Below are positions 45,851 through 57,200 of a stretch of DNA of 64,000 nt, in pieces. Origin of the DNA: Dendrocalamus latiflorus (Eukaryota; Streptophyta; Magnoliopsida; Poales; Poaceae). Location of the stretch: assembly GCA_017311315.1 (NCBI GenBank), contig CM029626.1, positions 28,072,672 through 28,136,671 of the forward strand, given 5' to 3'. How positions within the stretch are numbered: the first letter of the stretch is position 1; each line of letters opens with the position of its first letter. Below the pieces are notes generated by a model. The model saw nothing but the letters and a program-made list of their open reading frames with translations. It had not been told where the DNA came from and ran no database searches. The translations under genes and the position numbers were made by a program.

Positions 45851-47447
45851 CCGTTTATGAATGTTATGGACGTTTTAGTATCGGTCTTGCCAGCTGTCCC
45901 GAACCAAGTCCAAACCGGATTCAAATCTTTATATGTTTTGTTTTCTTGTTCAAGGGGCTTCCAAATCCGTTTGGAACCTGAAAAAAAATCCTTCTCAGCC
46001 TCTAGAAAGCCATGGTGTGGTCGGATTTTACCCTTACTTGCATTGTAATATCGGACTCTTTATGTTTGGCAAGTCTCGCGTGTCTCTCCGGACAGCTCGT
46101 GCAGCATCCAATGAATTGCCATAACTTTGTGTAGGAAGCACCAAATCAAGTGTCGTTTGATTCGTTGGAAAGTAGACTTCATTAGCTTTCCAAAAATATA
46201 TTTTGTGCACATTAGAAACCTCATAATTGGCATTCAAAGCTTCTTGAACATTGTGCACAAAACTGCATGTACTAAACAAAGTTGTAGTGCTACTTGGTGC
46301 CACATCATCCTCCCCTCCTTGAAGCAAAGCCGTCCTCGGCTTTGGCGTAATCTTGGGAGCTTGCCTCTTCTTGGCTGTAATTTCTTCATCAGCATGAATA
46401 GTATCCTCCAATTTTGGTTTCAGTACATGCTTCTTTCCCCCATGTAGAAGTGTATGTACTGGACCGGCCCTCATGCGTAGCATTGCGATCATATTGGCAT
46501 GGTCTTCGCAACAATAACCCACATGCATCCATTGGAACTACGTCGCAATCCACCTTGTCTACATAATCACCAATAACAAACGAAACTCGCACTTTGTGAG
46601 TTATCTTTAGCCTTCCAGAGTTGTGTAGCCACTCCACATGATGTGGGTGAGGATTCCTCCATGTGGATAGCTCTAAAGCGTACACCAAATCTTTGCTAAT
46701 CACATTGGTATAACTTCCACCATCTATGATCAACTTGCATGCTTTATCTTTGATCTTGCACTCCGCTTGGAAAACACTCCACTGCTGTCCTTTTGTTTCA
46801 GTTTCTTTACTTTGCACCTTTCGGACCCAAAGATTAACACCATTCAATTCTGGATCACAATAGACAACATCCTCATTGGAATCGTCGGATTGTTCACTTC
46901 CAAAATCACTACTAGAACTTGTTGAAGCATAGCCATCTTTAGTAAGAAGCACTCTTCGTTGATTTGGACAACCACGCATCATATGACCTCTTCCCTTGCA
47001 CTTGAAATACTCAATTTCTATAGCACGAGCATTAGAAGGAAAACTAGAATCAGTTTTAGTTGCTTCTTTACCTCTGTTGCTTGCCTCCTTTGAAAAAGCC
47101 CCATTTGAATGGCTTGATGTCGTCACCTTGGAGTGCGAACCAACATCATCGCCTTGCTGTGATGGACGCCTCCATGGGTTTGTTTGAGTGTTGGCATGTC
47201 CACCCTTGGCTTGTTTGCGCTTCAATTGTTGTTCAGCACGTTCAGCTTGATGCACCAAGTGTTAGATGTTGTAGTAATGGACCATCTCCACCCTATCTTG
47301 CACATTCTCATTCAATCCATTAAAGAAACGTGTCATAGTAGCCTCATCATGCTCCTCTGTTCCTGTACGGATTATCAACATCTCCTTCTCTTTATAATAT
47401 TCATCAGCACTAGAATTACATGAGATATAATACAGGTATTTATACAA
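45851..47447 (-). pseudogene. Ty3/gypsy gag-protease fragment with internal deletion
   Basis: On the minus strand: gag (EEHDEATMTRFFNGLNENVQ, 47447-47262), an Arg/Ser-rich linker, a CCHC knuckle (YFKCKGRGHMMRGCPNQR, ~46960-47010) and an aspartic-protease region (CKLIIDGGSYTNVISKDL, ~46690-46740). The usual D-S/T-G is DGG here, so a catalytic-site change is likely. Stops and shifts occur near 47260 and 46500. The frame then passes straight into the acidic polyprotein tail (LLQGGEDDVAP, ~46300), so reverse transcriptase, RNase H and integrase are missing. It cannot be functional alone. Confidence 0.8.
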
Positions 47448-49408
47448 TAATTAAATAATTCTAGGGCTATCAAAGGCATGGCTACAATTTAACATGGCAT
47501 TCATCGGTGGTAGGAAATATCTAACTAACAAGTCATTCTAAAAATTTTATTTTAAGCAATTAACAATTCATAAATAATCATAATGCAAATACCATAAATA
47601 CATAATTTAGATGGCATGGGATTCAATATGATCAAGGATTTGCAACTTGTCTTGATACTCGACTAGCTCGATGACCTCGTAACCCATGCTTCCATGATCT
47701 TGCCCATGTACCATCGCCTCCGAGAAATCCGATGCTAACGCAAACACATACAAATAACATAAGTCCGGCTTGAGTCTAATCAAGCGAGGAAAAATAAATC
47801 TATTAAAAAGGAATAAAATGCATTAAAACACAAATGAGGGATTTTTAAATTTGTTTGGAAGGAATCTGGTGGTTTGAAGGTCAAAAATGGGTTCAGGGCA
47901 TCCAGATGAACAAAATGGTGCAATTTGGGATTTTCTGGGGTTTTATTTGATTCTGGATTTTTGAAAATTGGAAGATCCCTAAAAAATTGGGTGAACAGTG
48001 ATGGGCCAGCCCGGCGCTACAGTGCGGCCCGGTGCGGAAAACCACCTGTGCGGCCGAGCAGGCCCCGTGGCCTCGGCCCAACACGCGCTCGGCCGAAGGC
48101 CCGGTGCGCGCGCTTCCCCGCGATGATGGCCGACACGTGGCCAGCGCGGGCGGTGGCGATGGAGCGCGGTCTAATGCGTTAAGTGGGATCGGACGGTTGA
48201 GAAACGAGACCATCTAATGGCCATGGTTAGACGGCAACGAAAACGTGGACGGCAGAGATGCGTCCACGTCGTCGTCGTCTACCTCTCGCAGGTCATTCTT
48301 GCCGCGAGGCAGAGAACGACAGCGCGAGTGGAACGGCGTCGGCGGCGCCTTCTGGTAGAATCCGAGGGTGGCACGTGGTGCCTTGGAAGGTAAGGAACCA
48401 TTTCGGGGCTTTGGGAGGGACGGGGAGGTTCAACGGCGGCGAACGGCCAGGGAGAGTTCGTCGGCGATTTTCTGGCGCCAGAGGCCATCGTCGGTGCTCC
48501 GGGCAAATTGGCGGTGTCTGGAGTATCTCTCGGGCGAGGGGATCACAATGGTGGTGGTGGTTTGAGCTGAGAGGCTCTATGCCGAGCTGTCCACGGCGGC
48601 CCCCTTTCGGTCAACGGTGAGCTCCGCTGCCAGGGCAGGGAGGGACACTCTCGGCCAACGGAGTCCACCAGCATGATCAGGAAGGAAAGGGGAGCATGTC
48701 AGCCAATGCAATCGGATTTTAAAGGAGAAATGAAGGAGTGAGGCTCGGGAAATCACCAGCACTAGTGAAGCTCGCCGGCGGCGATGTAGCTACTTATACT
48801 TCAATCGGCTGCTTGGGCAGGTACTAGGGAGTAAGGCGGAGCTTCTGGTGGAGGTGGCTAGGCTTAAGAAGGCGCGAAGAGAGCGGGCAGCGAGGGAGCA
48901 GGTCAGCGATGCCCGAGGCGAGTAATGGTGCGGAGTGTGGCGGGCTGCTGCGCTACAGGGTGGCATGGGCGAGCGGGAGGAGTTGGCGAGGTGTCGAGTC
49001 CGAGTGACGGGGCTGTGACAAGGCGCTGCGGTGAGTAATGGCACGGGAGTAGGTGAGCGGCCGAGATGGGCAGCGGTGCATCGAGCGGAGGAGGGAGAAG
49101 AGGCGGGGACTGACAGGTGGGGTCGTGGGAGGACTGGGTGATGTGGTCAAGGGCGACGTGGCGCGACCGCAGGCGGCCAGCAACGATGAGCTGGAGCAGG
49201 GCGCGACAGGCAGAGCAGTGCACGCGCGAGCAGGCGCGGTCACAGGGAGAAGGCGAAAAAGGAGAAAGGCGCCAATGAAAAGAGAAAGTGCACTGCCGAG
49301 AATGGAAAACGGATTTCACTGGGAATTTCCGAATTGGGAAGTTTTCAAAATTCACCCAAAAATCTAGGAAAATTCACAAAAATGTTTGAAAATTTTCAGG
49401 ATATTTCA
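47448..49408 (-). repeat. Truncated gypsy-type long LTR
   Basis: On the minus strand it starts TATCCTGAAAATTTTC, as the other long LTRs start ATCCTGATTTTC, and has the same AT-rich edge, GC-rich middle (48000-49260) and later AT-rich part. The stretch at 47615-47720 (GGATTCAATATGATCAAGGA) resembles 9885-9930 in solo LTR 2. The part with the conserved double palindrome is missing; sequence passes directly to gypsy gag at 47447. Open frames in the GC-rich part are not called as genes. Confidence 0.55.
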
Positions 49409-49781
49409 GAAAGGTGCTAACCTTGATGTCGAGGGCTTTGATAATGCGATTTGAGTCGGACTACCTCAGCTTGGATCATTAGCGGAAGAGCCGGCATGAA
49501 AATCGAGTGCAGATCTACTCGATTCTGGCTGAAACAGGAGCTCAGCAGGGGGTGTTCTGCTTTCCGACTTTGTTTAGATCGTTGCAAGGCTAACCTTGCG
49601 GCACACCTATTCTGCGTCTTTGGATAGGGAATGGTGCACGTGGCTTAACTAAGCACCAGACATTAATTTCCTAGTAATTGTCCAGAACTAAGCGCGTGGC
49701 TGAACTAAGCATCTTTGCATTGTTTCCGATCGATAAAGATTGGACTCCTCATTTGCAAGAGAAAAATAAGGTTGGGTACTT
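49409..49781 (+). pseudogene. RNase H-like fragment, unit 2
   Basis: Starts AAAGGTGCTAACCTTGATG and matches 36070-36395 over its length, including the ESDYLSL stretch with the expected third catalytic Asp. The upstream two-thirds of the domain are missing, cut off by the LTR fragment on the left. It marks the left end of the second tandem unit. Confidence 0.5.
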
Positions 49782-49789
49782 CTTGTTAG

Positions 49790-50289
49790 TAGGGGTGGAA
49801 ACGGATCGGATACGATCGAATAGTCTCAAATATGAATATGAATCTATATTTTTAAAACGAATGCGAATACGAATTCGAATATTCTCAAATACGGATACAA
49901 ATATTCTCGAATACGAATACGAATATTTTCGAATACGGATTTTCTCGGATATGAATATCGGATAAAACGGATTTCTAGCGGTTTTGCCGATTTTTCACCG
50001 GTTACCGGTTTTGAACCGTCTAAATTCAAATTTTGAATCACAAAATTTGTATGAATTTTTCATGGGTTCTAGAAATGGATCAAATACGAATCGAATAGTC
50101 TCGAATACGAATACAGATACGAATATTCTCGAATACGAATGCGAATACGAATATTCTCAAATACGGATATGAATATTCACGAATACGAATACGAACATTT
50201 TCGAATACGGATTTTGTTTACCACATTCGCGTTTTCTCGGATACGAATATCGGATAAAACGAATTATCTGTTACCATTTTTCACCCCTA
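49790..50289. mobile_element. hAT-type MITE, copy 2
   Basis: The ends TAGGGGTGGAAACGG and TTTTTCACCCCTA are inverted repeats, with the 8-bp duplication CTTGTTAG at 49782-49789 and 50290-50297. The same TTCGAATACGAATA-type words as in copy 1 fill the interior. It sits upstream of the intact kinase, at a site different from copy 1, so the two were separate insertions. Confidence 0.9.
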
Positions 50290-50665
50290 CTTGTTAGTCC
50301 ACTCGATAATTACTTTTCAATCTGCAAAGCGTTTCGTACTGATAATATGTTAAGGAGCCATCGTTGATAAGTCCAGTCCGATCGATTTCTCCTATACAAA
50401 AGAGGTGAATCAAACACAAAATAATACTATAGAACAATAGATTGAACATAAGAGATGAGAGGAGAGCTTCTTCTTTATTGCTTTCTCTTTTCACAAAGTA
50501 TATATAATGACAATTGAGATATTTATTTATAGACTAAGTGAAAGGTATCTACCAATGGGATGGGTTTACATGCTTACGCCTAGATTTTCTAATAGGTACT
50601 ACTTGTTAGAGTCCATTGAATTGGTTTGATACCTACGGTTCAGTCAAATTTTAGCTTTTTATTAT

Positions 50666-50859
50666 GGGTATTGATAAACATCATCCGGATGTTTTTTTCT
50701 AACTATCATCCAGATTTATGACCATTGGATTAGAGATCCAAGGGCCACAAATTCTCCCCACCCCCTCCAAAAAAACTCACCCCCCCTCCAAAAAAAATTC
50801 TCCCCCCTCCAAAAAAGAGACCGTTGGATCTCTAATCCAACGGTCCGAAATTTGGATCT
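50666..50859. mobile_element. 194-bp insertion with 8-bp duplication upstream of kinase copy B
   Basis: Flanked by TTTATTAT at 50658-50665 and 50860-50867; the matching sequence near copy A (about 36735-36750) shows the empty site. Inside are an inverted pair built on ATTGGATTAGAGATCCAA (about 50723 and 50823) and four reiterations of CCCCCTCCAAAAAA. The family is unknown to me; 8 bp fits hAT-type insertion. Confidence 0.65.
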
Positions 50860-50959
50860 TTTATTATTACCTCCTTTCTTGGCCAAACCGTCACCTTCTC
50901 CATTTTCCTCGCATTGATAGCCAAGCACGAGGATCCGTAAGTCCAAGCACGTATTCACA

Positions 50960-51140
50960 CTTATCTAAGCTAATAGGTAGGGACCAAAGCAAGGTAATGA
51001 CTGTGATGAGAGGTACACCTGGGTATCTGGCACCTGAATGGTTAGCATCGCACATCACGGAAAAATATACAGCATTGGAGTTGTTCTCATGGAAGTAATA
51101 AGTGGACGAAAAAATGTTGATAATTCTCAGCCTGAGTGTT
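50960..51140 (+). pseudogene. Receptor-kinase catalytic fragment, plus strand
   Basis: Encodes LSKLIGRDQSKVMTVMRGTP and YLAPEWLASH, then shifts by one base near 51060, after which SIGVVLMEVISGRKNVDNSQ continues in the next frame. It is homologous to the minus-strand fragment at 36905-37172 but points in the same direction as its neighbour, kinase copy B. It reaches to within ~75 bp of the start codon at 51213, so it occupies what should be the promoter or leader of copy B. Confidence 0.85.
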
Positions 51141-51212
51141 CAGCTCATCAAATTCTCTCTCTCTCCATCTTCTCCTGCCAGTCTAATTGCCCAAGCTGTT
51201 CCTGCTGTAAGC

Positions 51213-54200
51213 ATGCATCCACTTTCTCTGCACTGCATCATCGTCTTGCTCCTGATTTCTTGGCTCTTCAATCCTGTGCCTTTCTGCGCACCTGCCAGCA
51301 TGCTTGTCCCTGGCATGACACTCACTCCTGGCAGGACTCTCATCTCGGACGAAGGCGCCTTCGCCTTAGGCTTCTTTTCCCCTTCAAACACAACAGAAAA
51401 GATGTATGTTGGCATATGGTTCAACGACATCCCCCAGCGCACTGTTGTGTGGGTCGCCAACCGCGATAAACCGATCACCAACGCTTCATCAGCGATGCTT
51501 GCTATGACTGACAATTCCAGCCTTGTCGTGTCTGAAACCAACGGACACATCCTTTGGATGGCAAACACAGTGGCCGGCGGCAACTCATCAGCCAAACTTC
51601 TCAACTCTGGTAACCTTGTGCTTCTATCATCAGATGGTGCCATGTTATGGCAGAGCTTTGAAAACCCAAGCGATGCCCTTCTTGCTGGCATGCCGATGCG
51701 GCTGAGCCACAAGACGAAACCACCATGGCGCATCACCTCTTGGAAGGGCCCTGAAGACCCATCTGAAGGCGGGTTCTCCGGTGGGAATGACCCTAACACT
51801 CCCCTGCAGATCTTCACCTGGCATGGGTCAATCCCATACTGGCGTGCTGCGGTGTGGGGCGGCTATGTAGCCGAGAACGTGTACTTCCAGAGAGTCAGTC
51901 CGCTCATGTACTTGACGTTTTCCAAGGGCGCCGATGGTGAGAACTACGCAACATTTGGTCTGTCTGACGGCTCCTCAAGGGTATGGTACAAACTTGACTA
52001 CTCCGGAAAGCTTTTGTTATTTAGATGGAATATCAGCTTGTCAGAATGGACTCCCGTTACGACCAGACCAGCTTACCGGTGCAATCACTACGGATACTGC
52101 AGTGCATATGGCTACTGTGACAACACGGAGGCCATTCCGACATGCAAGTGCCTTGAGGGATTTGACCCTAAAGACAATACAGAGTGGGCTAGAGGCAATT
52201 TTTCGCAAGGTTGCCGCCGGAAGGAGGCACTACGGTGTGGTGGAGGGGACCGTTTCTTGACGTTGCCGGCAATGAAGGTGCCAGACAAATTCTTCCGTGT
52301 GTGGAACAAAAGCTTTGACGAGTGCGCAGCAGAGTGCCGCAGCAATTGCTCCTGTGTAGCATACGCTTATGCTAATCTGAGTACCAGCTACATCGATGGG
52401 GACGCAACAAGGTGCTTGCTGTGGACTGGGGAGCTGATTGACGTGGAGAAGGGTGGCGTCGTCGGCAACGAGAACTTGTATCTCCGCCTTGCTGGCTTCT
52501 CAAGTAAGTTTCATTTTTTTATTTCTAGTTTTATGCTCATCAACGTTTGGATCCAAGCAGTTTTATGTAGAAGTTACAAAAGAGCTTAACAGATTGAGTT
52601 GCCCATGACTTGTGGATAACTCGGCATAAATCGGTGCCACAAAAGCAAAATTGCTATTGTTTCATATGCACATTACTTGATTTTGTGAGTTTTCTCATCG
52701 TGTTGTCATTAGTGCGGTGTTTTCACAAGTACCATTTATGCATGATATTTCATATCAACTGTCAACACGTGCCAAAATGATGTACTAGTAATGTACTTCA
52801 GTGCAGGTCTTAAAAATTATTGATGCAATTAAGATTGTATATTGCTTATGGTACTCAAACAACACAACACAAATCAGGTAATGATTCACATTAGATCCAG
52901 AATACGAACCTTGTAACATTGTTCTTGTTAGAATGGCGCAATCGGTGCCAGGCTCCTGCCATCTTCCATGTATAGCCAGTGTAGCTGCCATACTTCGTGT
53001 ATAGAAAGCTCAACTAACTTTGCTGATTTAGTGGTGATTTGATTAGCCTTTATTAGATAGATTTTTTCCGGTTTTAGCTCAACCGTGTATACTCTAATCC
53101 ATGTAAACCACCGCAATACAAGGGAAATTCATTGCGTGCAATCCTTTCTTCCTTTACACGCTTTCATGGTATCAAAGCCCAATTGATCCTCCCTACTCCT
53201 CTTCCACCAGTCACATCCGGCTCAACCTCCGGCTCCGACCATGGCGCATCACATGGTGAACGTGAAAACCCATATCCACTTGCTGATCTAACAAGTGGAC
53301 TAGTTAAGACTGGTAAAGATTCATCTTGTCCTATGGTGGACAGCTTGTTAAGATTAGTCTTAACTCTTCCGGTTTCAACTGCAACCACCGAGAGATGTTT
53401 TTCAGCTATGAAACTTACGAAGACGTGACTTCGAAGTACAATAGGAGATGGATTTCTACGAGATTGTTTGGTAATTTATATTGGAACGGAATTGGCCGCA
53501 AAGATTAGTAATGATGATATTATTAAGGCCTATGATCTTGCTGGTAGTCATAGAGCTAAGTTTAAGTTAATATAGATGTAATTTTCTTTTCATTGTAATT
53601 TGCGAAACATATTACTCTGATATGTGACTATTGGATCGGTAAATCCGGCATGGTTCATTGGTTCTACTCTACTTGTTGTCCGTGTTGCCCCCCCCCCCCA
53701 ATATCCAATTCCTGGCTCCACCCCTGCCCTTCAATATCTAACTCCAGCCACCCAACTACACCACATGGCGTGAGGTCTTCTTCGTCTTTCTCAACCTATT
53801 CTCCCTGAAACCGCATGTCGATGCCGACCGGCCTGACAACGCACCGGCGAACTGGGATCTTGAAAACTACACTGTCGTCTCTTGGCTCTACAGCACTGTC
53901 TCCGAGGAGGTGCTTACCATCATCCTTACGCCCGGCGCCTCTGCTCATGCCATTTGGCAAAACATTGATAGCCTCTTTTGGGACAACAAGAAGATGCGCA
54001 TCATTAGCTTGGGGTCCGAGTTCCGTGGTGTTCGAAATAATCCTAACGAATCCAATTTCGAGTCTGAGTTAAGTTGAATTCGAATTAGTTTTAGAGTCAA
54101 TTTATGTATCCGAGTCTAACTTTGTAAAGCTGTGTATAAATAGAGAAGAGAACTAAAGAAAAGGTGCAGCAATTCGAGCACCATCAAAGTTTTTGTGTTC

Positions 54201-57200
54201 TCGTATTATCTCTGTTTGTAACTTACGAAAATTGACTAAGACGCTCAGACCATCTGATCTTCATCTAAGTTGTTTTTGACGGTTCGATTGAAGTCGGAAC
54301 GTTCAGACCACTCCGAACGACATCACCTGCGATCGGAGCAGTCCGAAGTGTTACTTGTTTTCGACCGTTGATTTATGATCAGGTGGATCGACTGCTTACG
54401 ACTGATTGGACCAATCCAATCATGAAGTTAAGTCGAAGTCGTCTATGAGCAAGTGATGAAAGCCGACATCCGAAAAAGGCATGGTCATAGTCAAAATTAG
54501 TTAACATGGTCATAACATCAATCAACATGGCTGTAATATCTACGGAGTGGTCATATTCAACATCTGGTATCAGAGCAGGTGCCGGTCGACTCGTAGAAAG
54601 AGCAGAGCATGCCAGAAAGTGGATCTTCGTCATCAATGAAGGAAGGACCAAGTTCCCTTTCATATCCAGTTCTCAATTCAGAGAACTACCCGGCATGGTC
54701 TATGAAGACGTGGGTGAATATGCGTGCCCAAGGAGTCTGGGACGTGGCAGTTGATCCGGTCAACGCTAGTGGAAAGGTCGATCCAAAAGGAAAGGCTAAG
54801 GAAGTCGGCGTGAAGATCAATCAAACTGCCTTGGCGCTCATCTACGCTACCATACTCAACTCGATGCTCAGTCAACATGGCAAATAAGATACAGCACAAG
54901 AAGTTTGGATTGCTTTTTGGACTATGCACAAAGGTGTGGATCGAGTAAAGAAGGTTCGACTACAAACTCTGCAAGGAGAATATGAAGCGCTGCATATTGA
55001 TGAAACTCAGTTAGTAGATGAGTTTGCAGGTAAATTAACCACTGTGGTCAGTCAAATTTGATCTCTTGGAGGCACTTTGGAGGAAACAACAGTGGTCAAG
55101 AAGTACCTATGAGTTCTACTCGAGAGGTTCGTGCCGGTGGTCACAACTCTTCTATATTCGAGTGATCTCCAAAACATGTAAATAGAAGAGGTAACAGGGT
55201 CTCTCAAAGATCATGAGGGATTGCTCAAAGGGTGTAAGGCTAGAACTGATCAAGCATTGCTAGTAAAAAAGTGAAGCGAAGGTTGAAAATAAAACTTGGC
55301 GGAAATCAAATCCAAGTCAAGGAGAAGGTCGTGGATCTAGAAATTGGCGTGGATGTGGTAGTGGACCAGGTGGTTGTGGTTTTGGTTGAGGAGGCCATGG
55401 TTTTACTACTGGTCATGAAGAGAAAGCAATGCAAGGAGAATTCTCTTACAACCGAGAGAAGCCAAGAGTCAAATGTTTTACCTGTGGCAAAGAAGGCCAT
55501 TATGCTGCAGTCTGCAGAAGTCACATCAAGTGCTGTGAGTGTCAAAAGTTTGGACACTATTCTGCTGACTGCTAATACAAGAAGAAGAAGGAGGAGGCAA
55601 ATTTGGTTTAAGCCAACATAGAGCAGGAGCTAGCACTTCTGCTATCCATCTGTGAATAAAAAGCACACAACTTATGATGCTAAATGAATAGCATGTTCAG
55701 CGAAACTGCTAAAAATTGGAGAAGAGATGGTGGAGTCAAATATTTTGGTATCTTAACAATGGTGCTTCAAATCACAATTATTGATGCAATTAAAATGGTA
55801 TATAGCATATAGTACTCAAAACAACATAACACAGTGGAGGTAATGATTCACATTAGATCCAGAATACGAACCTTGTAACATTGTTCTTTTCAGGTAAAGG
55901 GCGAAAGAATATCATAATAAAAGTTACCACCCCAATTTCAGCGAGTGTGCTGCTGATACTTGCATCTGCATGCATTGTGTGGGTCTACAAGTTTAAAGGT
56001 AGTGTAAAGATTTCAAGTATTTTCAGGCAATTCCCAACACTTATGTCATCACTTGCTTACTCATATATCATATTGTCATTGTCACCTTGTTAAGAAAACA
56101 ACAATGGTGTAGGCAAACAGGACAAGGATAGTCACAAGAGATTGATGATCGGGGATGCGAGCATTAGTGACGAACTTAGAGATCATGAACTTCCATTTAT
56201 TAGTTTTGAGGAAATAGTCACTGCAACAAATAATTTCTCTATGTCCAACCTGCTTGGGCAAGGTGGCTTCGGCAAAGTTTACAAGGTAAGAAAAAAGACC
56301 TACAATGTGTTGCCCTTGTTGTACTGAATTATTGAATTTTTTTACCATTTTCTGCTGTGAATCTAAAACAGATCCATAGTACATCATAGCCTTAATTTTC
56401 TCCCGATTGAAATAATGTAGGGAATTCTACATGGTAACAAGGAAGTTGCTGTCAAAAGGCTTAGTAGGGGTTCTGGGCAAGGCACTACAGAGTTCAGAAA
56501 TGAAGTTCTTCTAATTGCTAAATTACAACACAAAAACCTTGTAAGGCTTCTCTATTGTTGCGTGCAGGGTGATGAGAAACTACTTATTTATGAGTTTCTG
56601 CCAAACAAAAGCTTGGATGCCTTCATTTTCAGTATGTTCTAATTGCACTCAGTGAATTAAACAAACATGCATTACAAGATCTCAAGTGCAAACCACTATT
56701 GTTCTTAACAGATTCTGAAAAAAAGGGGTTGCTTGATTGGCCAACACGATTCAAGATAATAAAAGGAGTGGCTAGAGGACTACTTTATCTGCACCAAGAT
56801 TCAAGGTTGATGATAATCCATAGGGATCTCAAAGCAAGCAATATTTTGCTAGACGGAGATATGAGTCCCAAGATATCAGATTTTGGGATGGCAAGAATCT
56901 TTGGTGGAAATGAAGAACAAGCAAATACTAATCGAGTTGTCGGAACATAGTAAGTACTAGTATGCACTGTTCATCAAATTAGTACGTAATTGAACTCAAT
57001 TCAAACTGTACAAGTATTTTTGATGACATGATTCATCCAGTGGTTATATGTCTCCGGAATATGCAATGGAAGGCCTCTTTTCTGTCAAGTTTGATGTCTA
57101 TAGCTTCGGTGTATTGCTCTTGGAAACAGTAAGTGGTTTAAGGATTAGCTCAACTCATCGCATCAAGGAGTTCCCCAACCTCATAATCTATGTAAGCATA

